Assembly: GCA_002432095.1 (NCBI GenBank)
Contig: DJFQ01000020.1
Span: 10,680 to 25,332, forward strand
Origin: Marinagarivorans sp. UBA5868
Lineage (GTDB): Bacteria; Pseudomonadota; Gammaproteobacteria; Pseudomonadales; Cellvibrionaceae
DNA: 14,653 bases
Direction: 5' to 3'
Part shown: piece by piece, positions 8,901 through 14,653 of the stretch
Numbering within the stretch: position 1 is the stretch's first letter
Layout of the letters: the number at the start of each line of letters is the position of its first letter
The notes under the pieces: generated by a model
Databases searched by the model: none
Seen by the model: only the letters and a program-made list of their open reading frames with translations
What the model was told of the DNA's origin: nothing
Made by a program: the position numbers and the translations under genes

Positions 8901-9043
8901 TTGAAAATGCCAGCGGCAGCAAGCCGGAACCAGTATTGGAGGGCAACCTTACGTACAATAATGTTGTATACGGAAAAATTACTCGGGTGAAAGGTATCAC
9001 CGCCATTGAGTATGTCGACGGTACTGGTGAATCCATTCCCTAA
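5993..9043 (+). CDS. Large multidomain lipoprotein of unknown function
   Basis: A 1016-residue secreted lipoprotein. The signal peptide ends in the lipobox ISGC with lipidated Cys25; Ser follows it, so no inner-membrane retention signal is seen and outer-membrane sorting is likely. A Ser/Asn-rich linker (~26-46) precedes a beta-rich SGNVIKGTIKNADV segment like carboxypeptidase-regulatory-type modules. DTNGNGQFDFGE (137-148) is a canonical EF-hand-like Ca2+ loop. Apart from the signal-peptide and lipid cysteines, the only cysteines form three close pairs: C122/C127, C315/C323 and C407/C410. Residues ~537-667 form a jelly-roll module (DFETS start, GGYLSFNYAVESEAGYDFF, VWVDDIQYP end) like carbohydrate- or protein-binding domains, apparently inserted into a beta-rich region. 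The C-terminal ~350 residues are unrecognised. Start chosen by GAGGA and the signal peptide. No catalytic motif was seen; a surface binding or scaffold role is inference. Confidence 0.85.
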   Translation: MKLFINPTTALFALCTTSSLLISGCSSSDKSPSSNAISNPNNSSGGMQVSQTEISGNVIKGTIKNADVHFYSIGGNKINASPFASTKTDGNGAFAITVPSGVAEALYVEVLAAADGSSTMTCDAEVCGSVEDTEGEDTNGNGQFDFGETIKLTDDFRLTTAVTNFKNSERIKISVTPMSHMAMQRAKRKGKLDPSSITAEMKELANHLNLPSELSQLIAEDITAVLDGEPNETSFLYSLYSSAIASYAHKNRMSIASAIEKIDAELYDANGNVNSAMLIDLLQFARKNADHVLRGKQGLHKLLTQIMLVLNNHECHLSGRGNCGGGHGPDPEKPPVGELAKVKGFVGDFRSWVRELTMQNNPALANFKARSEMVGRVWEDDVKVLASALNDVLPGIAQAVSPAYEFCYYCEIDGLAFAAASVEKELVVGNLVYQLGTDGSLNIEGMIRDVDVDIQLQLPTPEQWATEHSIEILAGRLSRNNMDLVISKGSSINATFPEGVRFEDIISGAQSDVAPVASELTAAVTFFIEAEYGISPGGTIDFETSVNADWLDTGDWTVTDAKSRSGSSSLRSAVIGDNATSQASATINTWGGYLSFNYAVESEAGYDFFNVYVDGSKVLSASGFQPEFKSAQVFLAPGEHTIVWEYAKDGSVGHNKDAVWVDDIQYPVLAGDSSQELVSHNILSGTMSVTAYKLDEPWQYTSQSYLPGDVRVNAVFSNQFIAGNEIEEDEISLNIAAAITNAAEFEPPQPEYEGTLVTLGNYTVTDNLFTFNLPNWSIRITALGDQSYRYEVYQDGDDSPFQSYVATSTKTTMKDVAGELIDNSGIGMNIVVPQEGLYITTLLRSSPWGIYPNSRFSASGGEIFGYLVDPYDPTETEDQFLKIAASFEMTLKPYQLPQLTFGSSLTRDTLNEGTFEFYLIVNGKRFNFDTQYWYNLVSYGNDDASVDLNNPKLTITNQDGVRLVLAFPDVENASGSKPEPVLEGNLTYNNVVYGKITRVKGITAIEYVDGTGESIP

Positions 9044-9060
9044 GTCTTGGGAAAACGAAC

Positions 9061-9088
9061 AAAAAGGCGGCCTAGGCCGCCTTTTTTT
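9061..9088 (+). terminator. Rho-independent terminator after the lipoprotein gene
   Basis: GGCGGC (9066-9071), loop CTAG and GCCGCC (9076-9081) form a perfect GC stem flanked by five A and seven T, 18 nt after the lipoprotein stop. The A-stem-T symmetry makes it potentially bidirectional. It sits between the lipoprotein gene and the next plus-strand gene. Confidence 0.88.
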
Positions 9089-9130
9089 GTCCCTGCCGGG
9101 AGTAAACTGTCGACAACATTATTTTTTGAT

Positions 9131-9146
9131 AGGTGGAAGTATTTTG
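9131..9146 (+). promoter_or_regulatory. Ribosome binding site deciding a TTG start
   Basis: AGGTGG at 9131-9136 lies seven nt before TTG 9144-9146. The reading frame stays open upstream through the terminator, so this site plus the signal peptide that begins at the TTG sets the start. I found no convincing promoter between the terminator and this site. Confidence 0.6.
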
Positions 9147-10214
9147 CATATTCACTCTTTTTCGGCTTTGATTATTGCGACCCTTACCGTCGGTTTAAAT
9201 AGCACCGCAATTGCCAGCCCGTTTCCCGTTGGTGGTGAAGTCAGCATCACATCTATTAATCTAAGCGAGCCAGTCACTATCAAAGCAAATTTTGATGATT
9301 GGGAAACTGACGAATTGAAGCCGGGCAATCGCTTGTATTCAAAACAAGTGGCGCGAGCCGGTGTGCGCATTAATCGCTTTCAAATCGGTTACAGCAAACA
9401 TCTCTACTATTACCTAAATTTTTCGAATGATACGGCGCGCTTGCATTTTTTGGAGCGGAATGATCGTCTGGACCAAGACAAAAATACTTTTAACATTCAT
9501 CTCGACGCGAACAATGCTGAAGCGGAGGGCCTGTTTCTCGGCTACGACTTTTCCTGGAAAGGATTGACGGTGGGTGCGACTCTCACATACCTGAAGCTTC
9601 AAGATCTTTATTACGGGGAGGCTTCGGGATTTTTCGACCCGGCAGAAACACTGGACAACGGAACCTATCTGCGAATTGATTATGCGTATCCTGAAGATCG
9701 GATATTCGAGCGGGAAGTTGAACCCCCGGAAGGCAACGGACTTACATTGGATCTGCGCGCACAATATCAATGGCAAGCACATTCGGCCAGTTTGGCGATA
9801 AACGAAGCCTATTCAGATCTTTATTGGAATACCGCACCGGGCAGTCTCATAGAGGGCAACATCAACAGCCTGCGAACCAACAACGAAGCTGCGATTCGTT
9901 TTAGCAACTTTCGCACTCGTTTCCATCAACGTCTTCCCATACATACCGAGGCGCAATACCGCTACCGCCTAAACCCTCAGTTTGGCGCAGGGGTTAATTA
10001 CGAAAAGATGGATAATAAAAAATGGTGGAAATGGGTGGGCGACTGGCACATCACCAACTCGTGGACCGGCAGTATTTTATGGGCACCGACCGACGATATC
10101 TTTGGGGTGCAAATTAAGCACCCTAACTTTCTTATTGGTTTGGAATCCGATAGTTCCGACTATCGAGAAAGTCATTATCTTAAATTGCAAATGCTTGCCC
10201 GAGTCTTGTTTTAA
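9144..10214 (+). CDS. Probable outer-membrane beta-barrel protein, unknown function
   Basis: A 356-residue exported protein with a TTG start. Residues ~1-24 form a signal peptide (MHIHSFSALIIATLTVGLNS, then AIA before SPFPV). The mature part alternates hydrophobic and polar residues in strand-like runs rich in Tyr and Phe, such as HLYYYLNFSND, GLTVGATLTYLKLQDLYYG and EAQYRYRLNPQFGAGVNYEK. It ends KLQMLARVLF; a terminal Phe with alternating hydrophobic residues is the usual Bam-recognised beta-signal. An early EPVTIKANFDDWETDELKPG segment may be a periplasmic plug or domain. No family is recognised. It follows the large lipoprotein gene by 100 bp, so the two may act together at the outer membrane, but the terminator between them suggests lower or separate expression. 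Confidence 0.72.
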   Translation: MHIHSFSALIIATLTVGLNSTAIASPFPVGGEVSITSINLSEPVTIKANFDDWETDELKPGNRLYSKQVARAGVRINRFQIGYSKHLYYYLNFSNDTARLHFLERNDRLDQDKNTFNIHLDANNAEAEGLFLGYDFSWKGLTVGATLTYLKLQDLYYGEASGFFDPAETLDNGTYLRIDYAYPEDRIFEREVEPPEGNGLTLDLRAQYQWQAHSASLAINEAYSDLYWNTAPGSLIEGNINSLRTNNEAAIRFSNFRTRFHQRLPIHTEAQYRYRLNPQFGAGVNYEKMDNKKWWKWVGDWHITNSWTGSILWAPTDDIFGVQIKHPNFLIGLESDSSDYRESHYLKLQMLARVLF

Positions 10215-10223
10215 TAGTGCGAG

Positions 10224-10248
10224 AAAAAAAGCAGACATCCCTGTCCGC
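10224..10248 (-). terminator. Rho-independent terminator of the CBS-domain gene
   Basis: Read on the minus strand, GCGGACA (plus 10242-10248), loop GGGA and TGTCTGC form a seven-pair stem with one G-U pair, followed by seven T (plus 10224-10230). It lies about 57 nt after the CBS gene stop and only 10 bp past the stop of the convergent barrel gene. Confidence 0.78.
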
Positions 10249-10258
10249 AATAAAATAG

Positions 10259-10283
10259 GCGGCCAAACATTGTTTCCGGCCGC
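10259..10283. other. Hairpin between convergent genes
   Basis: GCGGCC (10259-10264) pairs with GGCCGC (10278-10283), and AAAC (10265-10268) with GTTT (10272-10275), leaving a two-nt bulge. On the plus strand no T-run follows, so it is at best a weak terminator for the barrel gene. On the minus strand a T-rich CTATTTTATT follows. Confidence 0.45.
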
Positions 10284-10304
10284 ACAAGCGGGTTTAGTGT
10301 AGCT

Positions 10305-10880
10305 TTAGTGAAGCAAAGGCTCTGGGTGCAATGCGGCGTAAACGTTTACGAAGGAAGAGCGGGCGTTGATGTTGATATCCAAACGCAATTTTCTGGCAAG
10401 ATCACTGGCGGAGATAACGCCACGGATTTTGTGTTCTTTTCTATCCACCACGAGATAATGCTGATACTCGTTATCTTTGAGTGTCTGAACCACATCTCCT
10501 ATCGTTGCCTGTCTCAACTCGTGGTAATCCAGCGCCCGCAAACTGTCTTTCGGGCGCATAAAGTCCGCAGCGGAAAGATCTTCCCGCTGCGCGCCTTTTG
10601 CCACTCGCTTGAGAATTTCTTGGGCATTAAGATCGTCGAGGCTTACTAAACCAAGAAATTCGTTGTTTTCACTAACCACTAACTTCATACGAACTTGAGC
10701 TTGCAACATACTCTGCTCAATATCACATGCACGATCGTGACTGCCCGCAACTAATGGTTCGTGATAGTTAAAATCCGTCATCACCGATAGCGCGGGAGAA
10801 TCCAGCGTTATGTTGTTGGTTAAATCAGGATGGGCCAATTTATCAACCGCTTCCAACTGATATAAGTTAAACCGTTTCAT
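10305..10880 (-). CDS. CBS-domain pair protein
   Basis: A 191-residue cytoplasmic protein made almost entirely of two CBS motifs (a Bateman module). CBS1 spans about residues 34-90 and closes with FLGLVSLDDLNA; CBS2 spans about 103-170 and closes with KIRGVISASDLARKLRLDI. Such modules bind adenine nucleotides or similar ligands and act as sensors. No partner domain is attached, so the controlled target is unknown. The ATG at 10880 has GGGAGGA directly upstream, a strong ribosome site. The N-terminal 33 residues (MKRFNLYQLEAVDKLAH...) are not CBS-like. It is the last of several minus-strand genes and has its own terminator; no ion channel or IMP dehydrogenase gene is adjacent. Confidence 0.9.
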   Translation of the reverse strand: MKRFNLYQLEAVDKLAHPDLTNNITLDSPALSVMTDFNYHEPLVAGSHDRACDIEQSMLQAQVRMKLVVSENNEFLGLVSLDDLNAQEILKRVAKGAQREDLSAADFMRPKDSLRALDYHELRQATIGDVVQTLKDNEYQHYLVVDRKEHKIRGVISASDLARKLRLDININARSSFVNVYAALHPEPLLH

Positions 10881-11030
10881 AAGTCCTCCCGGGACTACTG
10901 CGCATCCTCACGCGAGCGGCCGTGCTCACGGCGCGGTAAAGACCACGCCAGCCAAAACCAGCCAAGCAAACGCTGAGAGCGCAGATTGTTAAGAGATTTA
11001 TCGTTTCAATGCGAAACGCATCAGGACGAA

Positions 11031-11342
11031 TTACGCCTGAGCGGGAGGGGCTCGGATCGGATAATAGGCGGTGATGTTGGCGAGTATTGAGGAAGAGAAA
11101 TGTGGGATTTTTTCAGCCGGTGCATCCGGCAGGGAAAAATCGCAAAAAATAAGAGGGTGTGGATCTTCTGTTTCTTTATCGGCTTTCTGCGCACCTTCTG
11201 CGGCAGCCAGACTCTGGACGTGATCCACCACCACAACGAAGGCTTTCGTTTTGACAATCTCATGCCGATGAGTTGTTTGCGCCGGTAAACATGCCAGCAA
11301 AAAACTCAGCAGTAAAAGATATTTAGTGGAAGTCCTGATCAC
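11031..11342 (-). CDS. Small exported histidine-containing protein, possibly DUF2946/CzcI-like
   Basis: A 103-residue hypothetical protein. It begins with a clear signal peptide (KYLLLLSFLLACLPAQT) and immediately shows THRHE, a His-x-His pair. The middle is VVVVDHVQSLAAAEGAQ, then IFCDFSLPDAP, and the end is YYPIRAPPAQA. Small exported proteins with histidines and a C-terminal Arg-x-Pro-Pro tail occur near metal-efflux and TonB-receptor genes (DUF2946 and CzcI-like groups), so metal sensing is possible. That link is inference and no metal transporter is adjacent. The start is GTG 11342, with only a weak GGTAAG upstream; it overlaps the stop of a possible leader peptide. A weak hairpin (11002-11018, CGTTTC/GAAACG) follows the stop. 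Confidence 0.6.
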   Translation of the reverse strand: MIRTSTKYLLLLSFLLACLPAQTTHRHEIVKTKAFVVVVDHVQSLAAAEGAQKADKETEDPHPLIFCDFSLPDAPAEKIPHFSSSILANITAYYPIRAPPAQA

Positions 11343-11404
11343 ATCAACTTACCGGTTGGGGCGGGGGCACAATGTCGTTGCATCAAAAGCCGCACATTCA
11401 TCAT
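11339..11404 (-). CDS. Possible 21-residue leader peptide overlapping the next gene
   Basis: A short reading frame starts with two adjacent ATG codons (minus strand, 11404 and 11401) and encodes MMNVRLLMQRHC followed by APAPTGKLM. Its TGA (11341-11339) overlaps the GTG start (11342-11340) of the small exported protein by two bases, the geometry of translational coupling. The downstream gene has no good ribosome site of its own, which fits. Against it, no strong ribosome site precedes the ATG pair, and a TGCTATGAT extended -10-like sequence overlaps the ATG; if that is the real promoter, the peptide is not made. Confidence 0.3.
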   Translation of the reverse strand: MMNVRLLMQRHCAPAPTGKLM

Positions 11405-11429
11405 AGCACCGCCGGGCACGCCGCTTGAA

Positions 11430-11460
11430 ATCAATTTTTGGATAAATTCAGCAAATTGAT
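11430..11460. repeat. 8-bp inverted repeat upstream of the small exported protein gene
   Basis: ATCAATTT (11430-11437) and AAATTGAT (11453-11460) are perfect reverse complements, 15 bp apart, within an AT-rich stretch between the mscS-family gene and the small exported gene. It could be an operator. In AT-rich DNA an 8-bp match may also arise by chance. Confidence 0.3.
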
Positions 11461-11496
11461 AAACACGCCCGTTATATACCACTGTGATCTTATGCC

Positions 11497-11519
11497 ACCT
11501 CCAACCTAAGGTCGGAGGT
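11497..11519 (-). terminator. Hairpin straddling the stop codon of the MscS-family gene
   Basis: On the minus strand CCTCCGACC, loop TTA and GGTTGGAGG form nine pairs (one G-U), extendable by one A-T pair. The stop TAG (11508-11506) lies in the loop and first stem base. No T-run follows, so it is a weak terminator or an mRNA-protecting stem rather than a standard terminator. Confidence 0.45.
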
Positions 11520-12723
11520 TTGTGGGTTCAACGGCAGCCGGCGTGGTCTCTTCGGGCGCATCGATTTGCTGTGCCATGGAGCCTGTTTCCTTATCTGGAT
11601 CTGGAGCGTCGAGAGATTCTTCTGGCTTGCGTTCGTCCATCTGCACCTGAACACGATTGCGCGGCAGTGCTCGCGGATGTTCTTTCTGCAGCCACAGAAC
11701 CATCTTCTCCCGGATCTCGCAGCGTAGATCCCAAGCAGTAGGGCTGTTTTTAGCGCTCATCAGTGCGCGCAGCTCCATGGTTTCGCGACCAGACTCAATA
11801 ATCTGCAACACCTGCACGTTGCCGTCCCAAAGTGTTGATTGCCCTAAAAATTCTTTTAATTTTTCCCGCATTTGCGCGATGGGCACGGTGTAATCGGTAT
11901 GCCAGGTAACCGAACCGATAATCGATGCGCTCTCCCGCGTCCAGTTTTGGAACGGCTTCTCTATAAAATGACTAAGCGGCACTATAAGTCGGCGCCAGTC
12001 CCAGATTTTCACTACCACATAGGTGGAGGTAATTTCTTCAATCCAACCCCATTCACCTTCTATGACTACCGCATCTTCAATGCGAATGGGTTGAGTGAGG
12101 GCGATTTGAATTCCCGCCAGCAAATTACTCAACACCGGTCTCGCCGCAAAACCTACCACAATGCCCGCCACCCCAGCGGAGGCAAACAGCGAGACACCAA
12201 TACTGCGCGCCCCCGGAAATGTCATTAACATAGCGGCAACGGTTACCAGGAAAATAATCATTACAAAAGCCTGCCGCAATACACGGAGACGGGTGCGCAT
12301 CTTACGCGCTTCCAGGTTATTTTCGATATCAATTCGGTGGCGTGACATGGAAAAATCCGTCAACACCGTTACCACCATATAAGCCGTCCAGCCGACGATG
12401 CCGATAATGCACAGCGTGGTGATCTGCGATACCACCGCTTCAAGCCGAGGCGGCATTTGCACCAGCGGCAATGTCAGCTCCACCGCCACAATGATCATTC
12501 CCAGCCGGGTTATTCCCTTTACCCGCTCTACCAGTTGTGTCCAGGGCGCTTGATCGTGACGCGCCGCAATTCGCCGGAGCAATTTAAACCCTAACCAGTG
12601 AATCACAAGCGCCAGCAGTACTGCGGCGACCAATACAGCCAAACCGATTAGATTTTCTATTCCCCAGTGACTGGCAAATTGATCAACAACATCATTGACG
12701 TTTTCAGGTGGCTGGTCGGGCAT
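11506..12723 (-). CDS. MscS-family mechanosensitive ion channel
   Basis: Inner-membrane channel of 405 residues that likely opens under membrane tension to release solutes in hypo-osmotic shock. Membrane segments are at about 22-42, 73-93, 101-121 and 150-170, followed by the glycine/alanine-rich pore helix (SLFASAGVAGIVVGFAARPVLSNLLAG, ~178-204). The MscS beta domain follows with the YbdG-like signature GEWGWIEEITSTYVVV, then WDWRRLIVPLSHF and PFQNWTRES. The last ~44 residues are acidic, Pro/Glu-rich and probably disordered. ATG 12723 was chosen because GGAG lies about nine nt upstream and the protein then matches family layout; the open frame runs to 12873 but encodes an unlikely extension across a terminator. 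The stop codon lies in a hairpin. Confidence 0.92.
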   Translation of the reverse strand: MPDQPPENVNDVVDQFASHWGIENLIGLAVLVAAVLLALVIHWLGFKLLRRIAARHDQAPWTQLVERVKGITRLGMIIVAVELTLPLVQMPPRLEAVVSQITTLCIIGIVGWTAYMVVTVLTDFSMSRHRIDIENNLEARKMRTRLRVLRQAFVMIIFLVTVAAMLMTFPGARSIGVSLFASAGVAGIVVGFAARPVLSNLLAGIQIALTQPIRIEDAVVIEGEWGWIEEITSTYVVVKIWDWRRLIVPLSHFIEKPFQNWTRESASIIGSVTWHTDYTVPIAQMREKLKEFLGQSTLWDGNVQVLQIIESGRETMELRALMSAKNSPTAWDLRCEIREKMVLWLQKEHPRALPRNRVQVQMDERKPEESLDAPDPDKETGSMAQQIDAPEETTPAAVEPTNLRP

Positions 12724-12787
12724 GGGCTGTCTCCACTTTGGCAGTCTGTTCCGGGGGGCAAAAAAATTATTGGCGACGCAAGACTGC

Positions 12788-12811
12788 AAAAAACCCGCCA
12801 GCAGAGGGCGG
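12788..12811 (-). terminator. Rho-independent terminator between the antiporter unit and the MscS gene
   Basis: Read on the minus strand, CCGCC (plus 12807-12811), a seven-nt loop and GGCGG (plus 12795-12799) form a stem, followed by one G and six T (plus 12788-12793). It lies about 150 nt after the stop of the 132-residue exported protein gene and 65 bp before the MscS start. The rest of 12724-12964 holds no gene that I recognise. Confidence 0.65.
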
Positions 12812-12964
12812 CAGGAAGAACATTGGAAATACTGACGATAAAGCCAATCAAGAGAGGGTCGCGCTGCTATCAAGAGAAAATCACGCCGCTATGGCTTGTA
12901 AAAATTCCTTAGCATGCAACAAAGTTTACAGGTCGGGGATGTTTAAAATTACGCCGGGTGCGGA

Positions 12965-13363
12965 TTACTCTCTGGCCATAACGGTTAACAGGGGAAACTT
13001 GTGGCGTCCGAATGCAAGGGTAACCGAAACCACTTCGCCGCCCTCCAGCGTTTGTTTATACGCAAGTGGCTCGCGACGGTCGCCATCGGCAAACAAACCA
13101 ATAAGATAATGACTCTCGAATATACGGCTACCGGACGACGCGTTTTTTAACGTTACTATGGCCCAGCGCTCACCTTCTTCACTGCTCATGGGCACAAAAT
13201 TTACTACCTGAAAATTACCGGGGCGGGGCTCAATATTGCGGTCGTTGGGAAAGGCCAATTTAATTTGGCTGTCGATGCTTTGATCGACCATGAGCACATC
13301 GTCACTGGCATACACATTCGCTGTTAGAACCGCTAAGCCGAAAAAAAGCGCCATTGGTTTCAT
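12965..13363 (-). CDS. Small exported protein of unknown function
   Basis: A 132-residue protein with a signal peptide (MKPMALFFGLAVLTANVYA, cleavage before SDD). The mature part has no cysteine and alternates beta-like segments: GNFQVVNFVPM, RWAIVTLKNAS, RIFESHYLIGLFADGDRR and a closing VVSVTLAFGRHKFPLLTV. This resembles a small immunoglobulin-like periplasmic domain, but I recognise no family. ATG 13363 was chosen for GAAGGA seven to eight nt upstream and the signal peptide; the open frame extends nine codons further. It starts 36 bp after the antiporter stop with no terminator between, so the two are probably co-transcribed, which hints at a role linked to envelope or ion homeostasis (inference). 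Confidence 0.75.
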   Translation of the reverse strand: MKPMALFFGLAVLTANVYASDDVLMVDQSIDSQIKLAFPNDRNIEPRPGNFQVVNFVPMSSEEGERWAIVTLKNASSGSRIFESHYLIGLFADGDRREPLAYKQTLEGGEVVSVTLAFGRHKFPLLTVMARE

Positions 13364-13399
13364 AGGAGTTTCCTTCAGAATCACAAACAAATCCGGCCT

Positions 13400-14653
13400 C
13401 TATAACTTGGCCGGCCTGGGGGTGGCTGGTTTGACACCTACCTTGCGCACTTGGTTGCCCTCCAACTCCGCTACGGTCCACACCAGCCCAGACCAATCAA
13501 AATGGTCCCCCATAACCGGCCGGCCGCCAACCCGTGACGCCACAAACGCGCCGAGGGTCATCTGCCCATCGACAGATGCCAGATCCAGAGCGTAAAGCGG
13601 CGCCAATTCGCGCAATTCCACATCCCCGCGCAGAATGAAATCGCCAAAAAAGCGCAGGTCGGCGGTACGTTTAGGCGCCACACTGAATAATTTACCCAGC
13701 GCCGGCAGATCGGACTCGTGGCCGATCACGCAGAGGATGTCGCCGGCCATCAACCGGGTGCTGCCACTGGGATGGAGCAATTGTTTATCGCGAAACATTG
13801 CCGCGATGCGGGTTCCATCGGGCATATGCAATTCGCGAAGTGCCGCACCGATGCACCATTTTTCCGCGCCCAGACGATAAATGAACAATTCCCACTGACT
13901 CATGAGATGCACCCCCAAGCCGGTTCGGTAGACCGGCGACGGTACCGAAGGCACCACCACATCAGCGCGCTTTGCCGCGAACGTCAAAGTAGTGCCCTGA
14001 ACCAGCAGCGACACCAGGACGATGAAAAAGGCTACGTTGAAAAATAACTGTGCGTTTTCGAGGCCGGCCATCATCGGAAACACCGCAAGAATAACTGGCA
14101 CCGCCCCGCGCAATCCCACCCAGGCAATGAATGCGCGCTCACGCCAATTGAAATTGCGAAATGGCAGGAGGCCGATAAGAACCGAAAGCGGGCGAGCAAA
14201 AAAGATCATCCACAATGCCAGCATCAATGCCGGCACAGCGACGACCAATAGCTGGCTGGGCGTAACCAGCAGTCCCAGCACCAGGAACATGCCGATCTGA
14301 CTGAACCAAGCCAATCCATCGAACATATGCAAGATGCCGTAACGATTGCGGATCGGCCGATTGCCCAAGAGTAAGCCACAAAGATAGATCGCCAATATGC
14401 CGCTGCCGCCTGCGGCGTTGGTCACCGCAAAAATAATCAGCCCGCCGCTAACGGCCAGCAACGGATAAAGACCATCGGCCAGCTCCATTCGGTTGATCAG
14501 TTGCAGCAATAACCAGCCGCAGGCAAAGCCCATAAGAATGCCCAAACCGAACTGCTGGAGCAGCTGCACGAGAAATTGCCAACTAAAACCGGTCTGCCCG
14601 CTGGAAATCATGTCGATTAACGCGATGGTCAAAAACATCGCCATGGGATCGTT
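13400..14653 (-). CDS. nhaP2: K+/H+ antiporter NhaP2/CvrA type (5' end outside the window)
   Basis: CPA1-family inner-membrane cation/proton antiporter. About 417 residues are visible; full-length relatives have ~570-580, so roughly the first 150-160 residues lie beyond the window end. The visible part opens at [14 protein letters not shown], matching the conserved TM5 Asn-Asp ion-binding motif, so the apparent ATG at 14644 is internal. Several hydrophobic helices follow, and [13 protein letters not shown] (about 14100-14140) is another CPA1 signature. After the membrane part come a TrkA-C-type regulatory domain ([20 protein letters not shown] through [15 protein letters not shown]) and a C-terminal CorC/HlyC-type transporter-associated domain ([16 protein letters not shown] through [16 protein letters not shown]). 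Its role is export of excess K+ against protons and pH or volume control. The small exported protein gene lies 36 bp downstream. Confidence 0.93.
   Translation of the reverse strand, partial: NDPMAMFLTIALIDMISSGQTGFSWQFLVQLLQQFGLGILMGFACGWLLLQLINRMELADGLYPLLAVSGGLIIFAVTNAAGGSGILAIYLCGLLLGNRPIRNRYGILHMFDGLAWFSQIGMFLVLGLLVTPSQLLVVAVPALMLALWMIFFARPLSVLIGLLPFRNFNWRERAFIAWVGLRGAVPVILAVFPMMAGLENAQLFFNVAFFIVLVSLLVQGTTLTFAAKRADVVVPSVPSPVYRTGLGVHLMSQWELFIYRLGAEKWCIGAALRELHMPDGTRIAAMFRDKQLLHPSGSTRLMAGDILCVIGHESDLPALGKLFSVAPKRTADLRFFGDFILRGDVELRELAPLYALDLASVDGQMTLGAFVASRVGGRPVMGDHFDWSGLVWTVAELEGNQVRKVGVKPATPRPAKL

Noticed and set aside
9006..9143. Upstream extension of the beta-barrel gene
   Set aside because: It runs through the lipoprotein gene end and the terminator; the signal peptide starts at TTG 9144.
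10881..11030. Minus-strand frame ending in a GWFWLAWSLPRR-like peptide just before the CBS gene
   Set aside because: It has no ATG, GTG or ribosome site at a sensible position and is short; it may be chance.
11399..11408. Extended -10 sequence TGCTATGAT as a firm promoter call
   Set aside because: There is no -35 match, and it conflicts with the possible leader peptide, so it is left undecided.
12724..12873. 50-residue N-terminal extension of the MscS-family protein
   Set aside because: It is not membrane-like, it crosses a terminator, and ATG 12723 has a ribosome site.
1..14653. Mobile element, CRISPR array, tRNA or rRNA
   Set aside because: I saw no transposase or integrase motifs, no regularly spaced repeats and no cloverleaf-like sequence on either strand.

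Overview
The window looks like chromosomal DNA of a gammaproteobacterium, with moderate GC by eye. The evidence is the order hslV-hslU-DUF971 gene, which matches the Pseudomonas arrangement. A large outer-membrane-type lipoprotein, a beta-barrel protein and a YfiR/GGDEF-EAL pair also point that way. A Cellvibrio-like marine or soil relative is my best guess, from protein style only. I see no transposase, integrase, phage gene, tRNA, rRNA or CRISPR array.

Left part, plus strand (1-2374): a heat-shock-type promoter leads into hslV (peptidase), hslU (unfoldase ATPase) and a small DUF971 protein, packed with gaps of 7 and 6 bp as one operon. It meets the next unit tail to tail with only 10 bp between the stop codons.

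Minus strand (2385-5392): a two-gene c-di-GMP signalling unit. A periplasmic YfiR-family protein is followed 2 bp later by a membrane protein with periplasmic sensor, HAMP, PAS, GGDEF and EAL domains. It resembles the YfiR-YfiN pair, but the enzyme carries extra PAS and EAL domains and no YfiB gene is present.

Centre, plus strand (5393-10214): a 600-bp divergent intergenic region holds an 11-bp inverted repeat upstream of a near-consensus promoter. This promoter drives a 1016-residue lipoprotein of unknown function (EF-hand-like loop, three close cysteine pairs, inserted jelly-roll module). After a strong terminator comes a probable outer-membrane beta-barrel protein with a TTG start. This pair is the least explained part of the window.

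Right part, minus strand (10224-14653): a CBS-pair protein with its own terminator; a small exported histidine-containing protein preceded by a possible translationally coupled leader peptide; an MscS-type mechanosensitive channel; a terminator; a small exported protein of unknown function; and the C-terminal three quarters of a NhaP2/CvrA-type K+/H+ antiporter cut by the window end. The channel and the antiporter suggest ion and osmotic homeostasis for this stretch.
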